A stretch of DNA of 64,000 nucleotides from Synchiropus splendidus (lineage: Eukaryota; Chordata; Actinopteri; Syngnathiformes; Callionymidae): positions 66,499,437-66,563,436 of the forward strand of contig NC_071334.1 of assembly GCF_027744825.2 (NCBI RefSeq), read 5' to 3'. Positions 40,601-59,003 of the stretch are shown here, one piece after another (the stretch's first letter is position 1; every line of letters starts with the position of its first letter). The notes under the pieces were generated by a model that saw nothing but the letters and a program-made list of their open reading frames with translations, was not told where the DNA came from and did not search any database. The position numbers were made by a program, and so were the translations under genes.

Positions 40601-43600
40601 TTACTTCCACAGCTCATGAACTGCACCCAGCCCACGGAGACTGGAATCATTCGGAGCTGATGCTTTATAATGATTCATGCGGCTGACAGTTATGACAGAC
40701 TCATAACGTGACATACAGCCGATTAGTTTAACAGGACCGTAAAAAAAAAAAAAAAAAAGAGACAGAGAGAGACACAAGAAGAGGAAGAGAGGATGGAAAT
40801 GAGGTGAGTCACAGTCCTGCTGATGTCTTTGTCACAGTTTAGCATGAAATCTGGGGCATCTGGAGACGAGCAAACACTTTGAGTCAGCCTGTTTACGTCT
40901 CACCAAGACTGTCTTGCTGGACGTGTCAGGCGTCAAGTGTGTCACTCTTTACCTGAATGAAGCTGAACTCCCTCCAGTTGACACTGTTGGCCACTGACGG
41001 CAGAGAGGTGATGGCCAACAGAGACAGGAGGCCCAGCGCCATGATGCCCACAGACAGATAGAGCTCCATCCTCCACACCTCCTCGTCCACCCACGAGTCC
41101 TCAACACCTTCCTTCACCTGTTGTGGACAAGATTTTAAGTTTTCAACTTAGATATCTAGCAGACGAAACTAAGCATGTTAACTAACAATGTTTCCATGTT
41201 TACAAGGACACAGTCGTATTCTGGGTATTTGTCAATGGCATGTTGGTGACCATTAGATTTCTATATATTTGTTCTTATATAATTATCAAAAGAAAAAACA
41301 GTTAAGAAGAAGAGATAAGAGGCAAAGTTACTGGACATACTTGAACTGCACACTACTCTTCTGTGCGCCAATAATTTATGAAAACAGTGGGTACAAATTT
41401 GACTCCCTGTGATGGATGTGAAGGATGATTTACATTGATTATTATGTATTAGAATTATGGGCGGGATTCAATTATATTATTATACAATGTGTATATCAGA
41501 AATCAAGATAGAAGCACATGGTTGTTCTAAGCACTTTATGTTGCTCATCACTGGAGCACGTCCACCCTGTTGTGTAACATTCTGATATCAAACAAGATCA
41601 CGGTCATCCAATGTAATTTAATGTAATATATTACATTGTTGTCCAATTTAATAAAAAAACTTTTTTTTATTGAAGCCTCATTACAACATCTCAAATTTGC
41701 TACAATGTTTTATAAATGACGCTAAAAAAATATCTTATACAATTGAGTTTTCTCTTTGGATTTGAGTGTCATTTAAACTATTGCTCCTAAAACACAGATT
41801 AGCATTGTAACTTGCTACAGTGTAACAACAGGTGAAAAGGGAATGGAGCTTTTTTCCATTAGGTCCTTTGAGGAAATCAGGATGGCTTTTCCGTGTGATC
41901 TTTTGAAGGACTTTGATGTGACAATTGATCATTTCTGGGTTAGTTGATTTATTGTTATATTACATTTATGCTTTTATACTACACTGTGCTGTCGGTCGTG
42001 TGTCATGTCTAACAGTTTTGTCAACAGTCTGACTTTAATTCTATTTTTAGTCACATGTTAATGATGTTGTGACCTGAAGCTTAAGCAGATGGATAATTAT
42101 TATCATTATTATCATTATTATTACTTGTCGTCGCTGCCGAGTAGAAATATTGAATGATTCACCTTTGACTAGGTGAACCACTCTTCCAGAATTTAAATGC
42201 CACTAAACAGTTGAATGGGTTGAATATTAAAGGACGCTGGACGTTAGAAAGAAAATAATTGACTGAGGTGAGACCTCAGCCTCTCGCTCACCTGTTTGAA
42301 AGCAGCGTTAAGTAGCTTGTATTTTGCAGACTTTCTCATTGGCAGGCAGAGACTGTAGACTGCGTGCAGTGCTGCACACAGGAAACTGCAAAGTCCAAAC
42401 TGCTTCCTCCTTGTGAGCCAAAGGTCCAGCCAGTTGGGAAAAGGATTGTATTTAGTGCCTCGATAAAGTTGGAGAAAAGCTGCCAACAGTCCAGGTATGT
42501 AAACAAGAGACAACTGGACCAAGGCCACGCATGGTAAGGTGATGTTGACGGTGTCGATGGGCATTTTGTAAAAAGTTTTCTTGCCAGCTGTGATGAGAGG
42601 ATGCAAAACATCGTGGACAAAGTTGTAGAGGTAGAAGACGACAAAGAGGGAGATGGTGCAGAAGACGGGCATTTTCCAGGAGGGGAAGAGAAGGAGTGGG
42701 AGATTTTCAATCTGCAGGGAGGAGGAGAGGAAGCCCATGTCGACAGGAGTGAAGCCCATTCTTCTACACAGCTGCATGACGGCGCTTTTAGCAGAAGAAC
42801 TATTACTACACAAGAAGACCTGAGGACAAATGACAAGAGGACACATATTAGATGCATGACAATACTCATGTCAAAATGTCTTAAAAACTTAAAAAATATG
42901 TTCGAAAGGTACATCACACAAAGATTTATTGTCAGAATATAATCGGTATTTTCATCCACTAGCAACAAGTACGCCCCAATATACTCCAGTCCCTGGCATC
43001 ATTGTACATATTAAGTAGTGATGGGCTGGTGAGGCTTCATGAAACAGTGTCCTTATTTTCAGAGACCACCAGATGGCTCTCTCTGCTCAATGAAACTTCC
43101 ATCATTTTTAAACCAACAGTGCTACTGATCTCTAAAAATAAGCTTCGGTTTCAAGAAGCCTCACTGGGTCATCACTAATATTAAGCTACATTGTTTATCA
43201 ACTGTCCAACAAAGACCCCTTGCTGGGGATTGGTGAATTCACTATGCCATGGTTTCGATTGTGTCATACGTACATAATCAGTTATCCACTGCTCAGTCCA
43301 GGATCTTTCATTCCACCCTTCAAACTATAAAACCACATACCTGCTTGCTTCCATCGCGGGGACCAATCTGGAGTGCCCAGGCAGATACAGTGTTGAAGCC
43401 TTTTACGACGAAACTCTCCGGAAACAGGTCAGCCAGCTGTTCTGCACTGGACGGTCCAGCTTCTCTGATATATAAGACATTGCTAACATCAACAAGAATC
43501 TTTCCTGCCAGTGTTGGCTTCAGTTCCACCAGCGTTGAGTAGTGTTCGGGGAAGACCGCCACAAACACCAGGTCTGCTTGGCTAGCTGCCTCCTTCTGAG

Positions 43601-44087
43601 AGGTCACCTGATGAAACAGAATAAACGTAGTCTTCATGTATTTTATATTTCAAATGAATGATCTCATGACACAGGTCATAGCCGTCCATGAATATATGCG
43701 ATGACTGTGATGAGAGGATTTACTCAGTTCCCATGCCTAAACATACAAGTCATTATCTAGATTTGAAGACACAGACATCAACACCATAGCGACAACATTC
43801 GGTTGAAACTAAAACACCAATTATAGACTGTCAGAATCAAGGCAGAATGTGTGTGTTACCTCTGTTTCTTCTGGAAACAAAGACGCAGATCTTTTGGGGT
43901 TTCGACTCCCGACCACCACCTGGTAGCCGGAGGCCACCAGCCTTGTGGCGAGAGAGCGGGAGTAATCCCCTGAGCCGATGATGGCGATCACTGGATCACC
44001 AGGCTCCGACGTGGAGGCTTCAAAGTGTCTGGAGAGTCCCACGCCATCCCTCCCCCGAATTAGACGCTGGGACATCTGATCAGGCAT
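37665..44087 (-). CDS. steap3: STEAP3 metalloreductase, complete, 5 coding exons
   Basis: Endosomal six-transmembrane ferrireductase/cupric reductase that reduces transferrin-derived Fe3+ so that it can leave the endosome. Exons in transcript order: 43860-44087, 43341-43607, 42292-42819, 40953-41117, 37665-37955. All junctions are phase 0, giving 492 residues (human 488). The N-terminal F420/NADP-type oxidoreductase domain has the dinucleotide motif [15 protein letters not shown] (glycines 38 and 40) and [16 protein letters not shown]. Six membrane segments follow. The two haem-ligand histidines are retained: ALHAVYS (about 317) and [10 protein letters not shown] (about 410). The C terminus has RRGWER and IKFTLPAD. 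The start was chosen by its match to the human MPEEM start; it lies 6 bp after a splice acceptor, so exon 1 is untranslated. STEAP2 and STEAP4 are less likely given the neighbours. Confidence 0.95.
37956..40952 (-). other. steap3 last intron (3.0 kb)
   Basis: An AT-rich intron. A poly-A run with adjoining GA-rich sequence is at about 40740-40795, possibly a retroposon tail. No open frame with family resemblance is seen. Confidence 0.6.
41118..42291 (-). other. steap3 intron (1.2 kb)
   Basis: An AT-rich intron with a short ATT-type triplet run near 42095-42122. Nothing else is recognised. Confidence 0.6.
43016..43177. mobile_element. hAT-type MITE with intact 8-bp target-site duplication
   Basis: A 162-bp element whose two halves are near-inverted copies: the left end is TAGTGATGGGCTGGTGAGGC, and the right end reads TAGTGATGACCCAGTGAGGC on the other strand. 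It is flanked by perfect 8-bp duplications ATATTAAG at 43008-43015 and 43178-43185, the hallmark of hAT insertion. It has no transposase and lies in a steap3 intron. It is related to the element at 16709-16954. Confidence 0.9.
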
Positions 44088-44641
44088 CTCTGCCTGGAAA
44101 TGTTTCCATAAATCAGACCCGTTGTTGAGTTGCTCAAGGTCAAGACTCAATATTTTTGATACATGTACAGGTACTAACCTAGATGTTTTAACCTAAAAAT
44201 TAACATGGAAATGGGACCACACGTGTGAAACCACACAAATATTCATGCTATTCAATAAAATCCAAGTTAAATGAAATGCACCAGAGTGTTTTTGGAAATC
44301 CTAAATAAAACACTGAACTGTATCAAAACTCTGCTGCACTGTTCCCAAACACACGTTAAATTAAGATGATTTGACGACGTGTATAATACTATGCAGGAAC
44401 CAGTCGCGTGGATAGTATAATAGTAACAATAACAACATACAGACATTTTAACGAAGGTACCAAAGTAGGACATCAACAACCTTGCCTTATGTCCTGAGCG
44501 GAACTTTTAAAACGCTCTATAAAAGTCAATTCCTCGCAGCTCAAAGTTGTATTTCTCCACAAACAACTTCCCGTTACAATTAAGAAAATATATACGAGGT
44601 AATGAGAACACTTTTTCGGAGAGTTCCCACGCACAACTCAC

Positions 44642-44690
44642 CTCTCAACCTCGACGCACGTACGCTTCTTCCTGGTGACGTGACGTCACG
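44642..44690 (-). promoter_or_regulatory. probable steap3 untranslated exon 1 and core promoter with CRE
   Basis: On the minus strand a good 5' splice site (GAG|GTGAGTTG) lies at 44641/44642 and would join to the acceptor just before the coding start at 44087. Just upstream is a perfect palindromic CRE, TGACGTCA (44681-44688), followed by two CCACGCCC-type Sp/KLF boxes at about 44698-44718. The exact transcription start is unknown. Confidence 0.5.
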
Positions 44691-44719
44691 GGCCAGACCA
44701 CGCCCTCACCACGCCCCCA

Positions 44720-50047
<5,328 letters not shown>

Positions 50048-53000
50048 CCAGCAGCACGGATCGCGGACTCTCACTGATACACAATATTTAATATGTGGTT
50101 TAGACATAATGGTTTTATCATGTCCGCAAAACACAAGCTGCCTTGTTTTGTCTTACAAAAATCCACATCCTCCATGGCAGCTGTAACCATCGCACCCAGA
50201 ACTTCTGTCACTCATCCAGCCATATTGTTGCAGGCAAGGAGGAAAAATACTGGAAATGAAGATTCTGAAAAGGATAGTTTCACCAGCTTTATTCTATTAA
50301 ATTCGGTTTCATTGGAATCTTAACCAACTCAAATAAGATTATCATTGCAGACTTCGGTCGAGACTGAGACCAGATCACACAGAGACAGAGAGAAGACCAA
50401 GACCTTTGAGGAGGAGTTAGACCAAGACCAAACTGACCACAGAATAAACTACTTATTTGCCTCACTGAAAGCTGTTTCTTTTGCAGTAAGACATAACTGT
50501 GTGTCCATATGGCTAATAGACTTGTGCATCACTATTCTGTTGTCAATTTGGCCTCAGTCTTGGACTCAGCCTCCTTATCCTCATCAGCTTCCTTAGCCTC
50601 CTTATCGAGGCCCAGTCATGGACTTGTATGCTTTGCTCTCAGTCTCGGGTTAGTCTCAGATCAGGGAGTCTCCATAGGCGGATGATGAAGATGCATAGAA
50701 CCAGTGTGTTGTTGGGCCACCACAAATGTACATGGTGAAGCATCTCTTTTTAGAGACGCTAGTCTGCAATGATATTCTCAGTCTCGTGTCTTTGTGACTA
50801 CACTTGGGCCCTTTACACTTCCCTTTGTCCTCTGAGATTCCGATGTGTTCCTAAACCAGACCAGTCCATCAAGACCTCCTTCCGAAAATGGAACCCTTCA
50901 TAAGACAAGACATCCAAAACACAATTATTTGGCTTGTTCCTGCACATAGCTCCAGTCTGAGTGTTGGGTTGATGTCAGAACTCCCCGCCATGCACAAATA
51001 AAAAAGTCCAGACTGGAATATGACCAAGGAGGAGTCCTGATGTCCCTCTTCTGTGTTGTCTCAGTTGCACACGGGGCACAAATGCTGACTTGTGACTCAG
51101 ACAGTCTCTGTGGAATATCAGCTGTGTTTAAAGTCATCAGCCATCCCATAACCTGGACTGTCAGTACGGTATGTGTGTTAGTGATATTCAAGTCCATTGT
51201 CCAGGGAACATTCCCAAACTATGATAAAGTGAGCCCAAACCAGACATGTAGCATGAAAACAGTCAGATGACAAGGGTGCAGGAAGGCGCCGTGGCCATAA
51301 ATCATCCACTAACTGAACGTGTCCAGTAGCAACAAAAGAGTTGATCGTGCCATTGTCACTTCTATTCTGCATTCCAACCCTTCACTCTGCTGTATCTACT
51401 CTCCGTTTAGCTAATTTAATCATCTGAGGAGAACTTTGTGAGCTAACCAGCGTGATGTATTATCAAACCCTGTTGTGTCTCCTGTATACACGTGTAATTC
51501 GATGTGTGACATGACGCCTGGATGAATTATTTATCATGTGAATCAATAAATCTGTTTAAGTAATGCTTGCGGGGCTACTTGAAGAGAAAGAAAAGAGGAT
51601 TCAACACTTGTGTATATGCAGCGACAAATATAACAGGTAAGATTAATTCATCATAAAAGTAGTGCACATTACATTTAAATAGTACTTACACACTAATGGA
51701 AGAAGCATAAGGATGGCAGGTCAATTTTTCTGAACTTGGTAAAATTTCAGTATTAACGCAGCAATGAGTCGATTAAAAATTATTGGTTTTGGCGGCGCCG
51801 CTGGTAAGAGAGTGTAATTGCAAACTGGGAAAACTGGGTGTATATACACCAGTAGATTTTATCATTATTATTATTTGTTATTATTTGTGGTGCTGGGTTT
51901 AAATATTGTCTAATTAGTCAGAGAACTGTTAATAAATGAATCTTGATAAATCACATTTTAATATTTGAAACCAGAATGTTCAAATTTTAGTTGAGTATGT
52001 GCTCATAAGCGTAAACATCAGGTCCCTATGGATTAGTCACATTGTACAATGAAGTGCACCAAAAAGTTGTGAAAATTTTCCCTATGAGAGAAACATTTCA
52101 TTCATCTGTTGTTCGCCTTAATGATTTTTGTGTGAAATTAACAAATCAAAATTAGTTCCTGCCCAATATACTGTATATACAGGACAAATACGGCAATGCC
52201 AGTCATATTTAATCCTGCTTTACAAAACACCCTTTGATATCTAGTAGTGAGAGTTAGAGCAATGCCAGCGACTTCACCATCAACGTGATCTGAGTTCCAG
52301 CAGATTAAAACACTGAAGCCACCCTCTAATTAAGATGCGTTTGTTTAGTTTCGTCAAACTTGAGGACACGGCAAACATCTGTTTACACAGTGAGACTGTC
52401 AATTTAAATGGGAATGATTGAAAACAAATATTGGCACATCTGCTGAGATAAACCTCCATTAAGATGTTGTCTCCTTGTCCTGTTGTTCAAATGAAGCAGG
52501 TCAACCGTTTGCTTTGCTGGAGACCAAAGTTAATGACAAGGTGGTTTCTCACATCCGTCAGCATGAACACAACACGAGGCTGAGTCTCTGCTGGTGTGTC
52601 TGCATGTTTAAACATGGAATAATAATAAGTGGAACACTGACTCACTGAATACATCAGTCCACTTTCACAATGTTGTCTCGAAGGCGCCATCATTGTAAAA
52701 CAAGTAGGAGACAATACGTTTTTCCTTTTTCATCTTTACAAGTCCAAATACTCCGTAACAAAATCACATCACGACGATATTTAAATTGACATATGTTTAT
52801 TTATATTCAACATCATAGTTTGCTCATGTCATGGTTTTGGTGAAGCACGAGCAGAAAATGACACTGACCCAAACAGCTTCAGTATATGAAGCGGTGAAAC
52901 TTCACAAATCTTTAAACCTGCAGGAAGTGCTGTGTAACAAAACATGTCGACGTGGCAAAAGTGCACAATGTCACACAGACAAAGTTAAAGTGCTTTATGA

Positions 53001-53954
53001 CCAGGGATGGGCACCAAGAGTCATTGCCTGTTTAGAATCAATAAGAAATTGTAGGATTCTCTGGAATTCTCCGTTTCTGACTGTGAGGCATCCATCGTCA
53101 GACCAGGAAGTCGAACAGACATACGCTTGGCAAATGACCAGCTTGACAATAACCATCTTTTGCCAATGTAAGTGTTTCAACTGTGGTAGAAAGTACGTTT
53201 GAATCCTTTGAATCCCTCCAGTGCACTGACTGCACCGTGTCATCTGTCCAGCAGTCAGAGCAGCGACAAATCTAAAAGACGTCAAAATTGTGGCTTCATT
53301 TTGTTTGCAAAGGATGCCTTAGGATTTGATGATTTAATGTAGCAAAATTAGCGGCATTTTACGTCGTTTTTATATTTTGGAATTGTTGGAGCGAGGGACA
53401 TCAAAACGGTCATTTAGATTCAGCATGTTGGCACAGACCTCGGGGTCACCACAAGTCCATTAAATCTGACTCCAGCACTCAAGCTGCAGCCGAACCATAA
53501 AATGTAAAACTCAGAATTACAGTGACCAGTAAACCTCTTTATTACCTTTTGGAAATCTGTCAAAACTGTCGAGAGACATGGGAGCTCATCTGCATCCACG
53601 GGGAATGACTCGCAGGCAAGAAAAAGCCTAATCTGTCAAAAGCTCATCTCCGTAATCCGCAGCAAAAGGACAAGAGAATGATCAATCACACGCTTTTATG
53701 TTCTTCTGGATATCTCCGTATCTATCTATCTATTCTCCTCCAGGCTTTATCTTCTGAGTTTATGATCTCCCACATCTCTGCCTTTTCCTCTGTAAAGCAG
53801 TAGTCAGCCATCAAAAGATTATTTCAGGATTTCAGATGAAATGGACATGAAATAAAACACCTTTTTAATTCTGTTAACATGGCGGATCATAACACATTTT
53901 CATAACATAACACATAACACAAAATCAAACCGATTGTTTCTAGAGTTAACAAAA

Positions 53955-54048
<94 letters not shown>

Positions 54049-56501
54049 TGGGAATATTGATGCTGAAACAGATAGGGATATGAACTGAGGCAATATCACC
54101 CTATCGATATCTTTTGGTGTTGAATCACGAGCATTTTTTATTTGTGTTTTAAAAAGGCCGCTGTTGGCGGTGCTGAAAGTGTGTAGCCCCGCCCCTTTGG
54201 GTGCCTTTTAACTCGTCACACAACTCAAAACAAACAAAAAACATGGCAGACAAGACAGATGACAGGTAGCTCAGTGAGGATAAGGTCAGAGCAAAATGTT
54301 CTCTTCTTCTGTGTCATGTTTCTGTTGCTCCTGCAGCTTCCAAATGTATCTCAAAACAAAAAAATCTTCACTATAAGCATCAGTTCGTATTTGCATCTGC
54401 ATTGACTTTCCCTAACTAGTAGCTGATTTCCATCAATGAGAAGAACCGAAAACAGCAGTCAGTGTTGATAATAGTTGGTGCTGTCAAAAGTGTTAGCACT
54501 TGCCGAGGGAAGACATTTGGCCTCCAGGAGACAGTTCTACTTCTCTGAGCCAAAATCTCTTGAGCTATTAGTCATTTGTTAATATGAGCAGAGCGTTATT
54601 GTAAAACATGAGGTCAGCAAACACTTCAGATACTCACTGCTAAGACGTGACAAGGTCAAAGGAAGTCTATTCGGAGTGAGCAGCCTGAGATGGACAGATG
54701 ATACACAAGTCCTGACTCATGAAGACAGATGTCGAGTGATAAACTGCAGCACAGCAAATCATACTGGCATTGTGTTGAGTTAAGAATACAGTTTGGGTTG
54801 GTTGGTTGTTTGTTATAAAGGTTTACTCCATTAATAATGTGTACTTGTGTTTTTCTAGCCAATAAAAATGTCTATTTTGTCTATATTACAGAACTGAAAT
54901 TGTAATCGAATACGTTCTTGGGAATCGATATCGAGTTTTAAATTTCTGCATCGTGACAACTCTGAATATGAAAAACAGGTTTACAGCTTCAGTCGTAAAA
55001 TTCAACTTCTTGTGCCAATACTCACTAATTCAAAAGTAATCCACATGCCATTCCAAATAAGAAGTTATCCGCTGTAAATGTCTAAGGTCATTGCATCAGG
55101 ATTGACCTGCATTGCATGCGCAGCCTGAAAATGGCTCACTCTTCCTCCAAAATATCTTTGCACCACCCAATTGACAGCCAAAGAAAGACGCCAATAACTT
55201 TGATTGAGTATCGAGTATTAATATCTGGTCGTCACTTTCAGATAATGACCCATCATAAATATCAGGTGTTCATCCTCTTCTCAGATGGGTTTTTGTAATC
55301 TCCTGACAAGCGTTCCGTCATTCCTCGAAGATGAGGGTGGAGAAAAGGTTGAGGATATAATTCAGCGGAGCAGCAAGATTTTATTGTAACAAAGGCGGTG
55401 AGGACCATATCTTTCATCTCTCATCTGGATGGCGGCAGTGACAGGCAGCAGAAGCCAGATGAGAGAGATGATCCTCCGAGAGTTGACGCAAAGGTTAGAG
55501 CAGCCCGGGGCTGCGAGTCTGAGGAGGGAGGACTCACAAACACACACGCACACTAAGGATCCTGGATCAGTCATGCATTTACAAACTGCTTTCTGGAGGA
55601 TTACAAGAATTATTATTAATAATATTCATGTATTCTGTCATTGCATGAGCAAATATGTTGTCCTCCACAATTCCTGAATGCTAAATACTCGAGGCTCACA
55701 ACACTATAACCCAAATTATCTATTCAGGAACGCACCTTTATGTAACTACTATGCACTGCGTGAGGGAGAATCTTGGGAACCAGCTATGGTTGATGTGAGA
55801 CCTGATAAATGAAGTCAAGCTTACAAAAGTGAGTGGGCTTGACCAAATCTGAATGAGTTATTGACCCCTGTCCAGAGCTCTAACTATGGAGCAACGGTAT
55901 GGAACCCTTGTTCATACAGAACTATCCCAACAGGTGTCTCACCAAACTGGAACCAGGCGAGTCACATGCAGAGTTTTACGCAGACTCATGTTACTCATGT
56001 TATGTTTATTTACAATAAGTTGAATGACTGAAGAAATGCTGGTTTTTTTCCAGGAGTTCATGAACACATAACATTGTACAAGCTAGAGTGAAATCAGTTC
56101 AATAATTCATATGGTGGGTGATATTTTGGCCTTGTAGCGTGTGGTCTTATAGCTCCTTACTGAGCTGTCCGATGTCCAGAATTTCTTATTGAATAAAGAT
56201 AACTTGACCCCAGAGCTATTGAAGCTTGACACTGAGATCTGAGCTTCAAAACCTCATTTTGTTTCCAAGATCAAACACATCACACCTTTTGCTGCAATGC
56301 AAAAAACAACTGACAATGCCAATGGCTTATGATCATAAACTACAGCAGCTACACCTAAACTCCTGCTTTCATTGCAAACCAAACGTTTCCAACCAAGAGC
56401 CTCACAGGCCATCATCAGGGAGGAAGAGCACGAACCCTGATCCAAAAAACCTGAATGTTGAAGCTGTGTGTTGGCGTGGATGAGTCTTACTACCCTCGCA
56501 G
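50048..56501. other. interval between c1ql2 and the tRNA array
   Basis: The c1ql2 3' flank (first plus-strand AATAAA at 50443-50448) is followed by AT-rich sequence. It includes a (TA)n array, listed separately. Possible decayed transposon ends containing ATCGATATCGAG-like words lie near 54100 and 54930. A 123-codon plus-strand frame at 52831-53202 has no recognised similarity. No supported gene. Confidence 0.5.
53956..54046. repeat. (TA)n microsatellite
   Basis: About 90 bp of uninterrupted TA dinucleotides. Confidence 0.95.
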
Positions 56502-56574
56502 GGCTCCATAGCTCCGTGGTTAGAGCACTGATCTTGTAAACCAGGGGTCACGAGATCAATTCTCTTTGGGGCCT
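56502..56574 (+). pseudogene. degenerate tRNA-Thr (TGT) copy
   Basis: Same 73-bp layout as the other copies, but the A box reads TAGCTCCGTGG, the anticodon stem has an A-C mismatch, the T loop starts ATC instead of TTC, and the T stem has a C-T mismatch. Its 3' flank matches that of the CGT copies, so it occupies the same slot in the repeat unit. It is probably inactive. Confidence 0.8.
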
Positions 56575-57077
56575 TCCAAAGTGTTTTTTGGTTTGTTACT
56601 TGTATTTTGGAGCATTTCCAACAAGCTGCTGTAAAGACTTGAACCAGATAGTAATAAATTGTAGAGCACTGGCGGAGCCTCCATGGAGGACAGTTGCCAG
56701 GCAGCATCCTGGTCATCTGCATCGACCTTCGCTCAAGCCCACTTGAAGGTCATGGTGGACACCTCAGTTGCCCATACTGTCCTGTCCTGAGGTGCATCTT
56801 CATCCCTGGCCGAGCCGGTAGGACGTCAATCACCTGGCTCCTAAGGTATGGTGTTGTTTCTTTCTTGGGCCATGCTGGGAGGGAAGTAATCCCAACGGCC
56901 TTCACCAGACTGACAAGCAACTGATAACACTCAACACAAAACAAAAACACAAAAACCTGAATGTTGAAGCTGTGTGTGTTACTTGGGTTTGAAAAAAACA
57001 TGCAGCTCTGGAGGATGAGTTGAACATCCCAAATTTAGGGCATGTTCAAATCATCGTTAGGAAAAGAAAGACATTCC

Positions 57078-57150
57078 AGGCCCCAACGAGAATTGAACTT
57101 GTGACCCCTGGTTTACAAGACCAGTGCTCTAACCACTGAGCTATGGAGCC
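57078..57150 (-). tRNA. tRNA-Thr (TGT)
   Basis: Full cloverleaf with intact A box and a downstream T4 terminator. One T-stem pair is changed to A-C (GTCACAAG in place of GTCACGAG). Confidence 0.8.
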
Positions 57151-57331
57151 TCCACATGGATGTTAGTGTCTAACCAAACTGAGGCGTGGATGGCGTTTAT
57201 GTCAACATCGTGCAACTGCTCAGCTGTGTGTGTTACTTGGGTTTGAAAAAAACATGCAGCTCTGGAGGATGAGTTGAACATCCCAAATTTAGGGCAAGTT
57301 CAAATCATCGTTAGGAAAAGAAAGACATTCC

Positions 57332-57404
57332 AGGCCCCAACGAGAATTGAACTCGTGACCCCTGGTTTACAAGACCAGTGCTCTAACCACTGAGCTATGG
57401 AGCC
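57332..57404 (-). tRNA. tRNA-Thr (TGT)
   Basis: Perfect cloverleaf: acceptor GGCTCCA/TGGGGCC (one G-U), A box TAGCTCAGTGG, anticodon loop CTTGTAA, T loop TTCAATT. A T4 terminator follows. It lies 254 bp from the preceding copy, as part of a short tandem duplication, and diverges from the next gene across a 117-bp spacer. Confidence 0.93.
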
Positions 57405-57521
57405 TCCACATGGATGTTAGTGTCTAACCAAACTGAGGCGTGGATGGCGTTTATGTGAACATCGTGCAACTGCTCAGATAGTGTTTGTCATCACACATTG
57501 ACATTGACATTGCAGAGAAAT

Positions 57522-57594
57522 GGCTCCATAGCTCAGTGGTTAGAGCACTGGTCTTGTAAACCAGGGGTCACGAGTTCAATCCTCGTTGGGGCCT
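57522..57594 (+). tRNA. tRNA-Thr (TGT)
   Basis: Intact cloverleaf; the T loop is TTCAATC. A T5 terminator follows about 14 bp downstream. Confidence 0.93.
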
Positions 57595-58172
57595 TATTGA
57601 TATCCTTTTTGGCTGTCTCCGAGTTCATTTTCATAAGCTTGTCCAAAAAACTGCAACAAGTTGATTGTCGGGACACACACATTAAAGTCCTGAGTGATTC
57701 CAGACGTGATGTCATGCAACTGATTCTCATGATCAAGAGACACAAAACATGTAGTTTAGTCGCCCCAGGTAACTCAGTGGTTGAAGAGGGGCGCAGGAGG
57801 AGACAGGCTGGGGCATCATCATTTTCTGTCAGACCCATCCCTTGATACTGTTCACAATCAAAACTGCACACGACTTGGCACAATGTCAGACAGACTCTCT
57901 CGTAAACATTCACCACGGAAACCCTGACATAACACAGTCCGTGACGTTACGACCACATGCATGTTCGGCAGAGGTGTTGCATGTTATCTTTCCTTGCACT
58001 TCATTATTTTTGTCAACACACAATCAACAACTTTGTCTTTCTGAATAAAGTCACAAGGCAGTTCTATTTCTGCGTGTGGTCCACACCCAGCACCTGGTTT
58101 GCTCACATACAGAACTTTGCATTAACAGCTTTTTTTTTCTTTTCATATGTGACAATACATTTACCAATTCAT

Positions 58173-58245
58173 GGCTCCATAGCTCAGTGGTGAGAGCACT
58201 GGTCTCGTAAACCAGGGGTCACGAGTTCAATTCTCGTTGGGGCCT
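58173..58245 (+). tRNA. tRNA-Thr (CGT)
   Basis: Intact cloverleaf. The anticodon loop is CTCGTAA, so the anticodon is CGT, reading ACG. The body is otherwise that of the TGT genes except for GGTGA in the D loop. A T4 terminator follows. Confidence 0.9.
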
Positions 58246-58740
58246 TCCGAAGTCTCTTTTGTTTTGTCACTTGTATTTTGGAGCATCTCCAACAAGCTGT
58301 TGTAAAGACTTGAACCAGATAGTAATAAATTGTAGAGCATTGGCGGAGCCTCCATGGAGGACAGTTGCCAGGCAGCATCCTGGTCATCTGCATCGACCTT
58401 CGCTCAAGCCCACTTGAAGGTCATGGTGGACACCTCAGTTGCCCATACTGTCCTGTCCCGAGGTGCATCTTCATCCCTGGCCGAGCCGGTAGGACGTCAA
58501 TCACCTGGCTCCTAAGGTATGGTGTTGTTTCTTTCCTCTGCCATGCTGGGAAGGAACTAATCCCAACGGCCTTCACCAGACTGACAATCAACTGATGACA
58601 CTAAACACAAAACAAAAACCTGAATGTTGAAGCTGTGTGTGTTACTTGGGTTTGAAAAAAACATGCAGCTCTGGAGGATGAGTTGAACATCCCAAATTTA
58701 GGGCATGTTCAAATCATCGTTAGGAAAAGAAAGACATTCC

Positions 58741-58813
58741 AGGCCCCAACGAGAATTGAACTCGTGACCCCTGGTTTACAAGACCAGTGCTCTAACCACT
58801 GAGCTATGGAGCC
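58741..58813 (-). tRNA. tRNA-Thr (TGT)
   Basis: Identical to the copy at 57332-57404; intact. Confidence 0.93.
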
Positions 58814-58930
58814 TCCACATGGATGTTAGTGTCTAACCAAACTGAGGCGTGGATGGCGTTTATGTCAACATCGTGCAACTGCTCAGATAGTGTTTGTCAT
58901 CACACATTGACATTGACATTGGAGAGAAAG

Positions 58931-59003
58931 GGCTCCATAGCTCAGTGGTGAGAGCACTGGTCTTGTAAACCAGGGGTCACGAGTTCAATCCTCGTTGGGG
59001 ACT
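58931..59003 (+). tRNA. tRNA-Thr (TGT), acceptor mismatch
   Basis: The 3' acceptor strand reads TGGGGAC, giving a G-A mismatch at pair 2-71. The immediate 3' flank lacks the early T4 run seen in its siblings. It may be weak or inactive. Confidence 0.75.

Noticed and set aside
56694..56924. 76-codon frame repeated at 56694, 58365, 59762 and 62275, and its minus-strand counterpart
   Set aside because: The frame recurs because the repeat unit recurs. Neither strand gives a protein I recognise. It may be an old retroelement fragment, but I cannot support that.
57763..57830. tRNA-like A-box word (AACTCAGTGGTTGAAGAGG) in the repeat unit, also near 59175 and 61680
   Set aside because: There is no matching B box at the right distance and no cloverleaf, so it is not a tRNA gene.
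57498..57845. Plus-strand frames of 115-143 codons repeated through the tRNA array, including those starting near 61326
   Set aside because: They run straight through tRNA genes (the SIAQWLEHWSCKPGVTSSIL stretch is translated tRNA), so they are not proteins.
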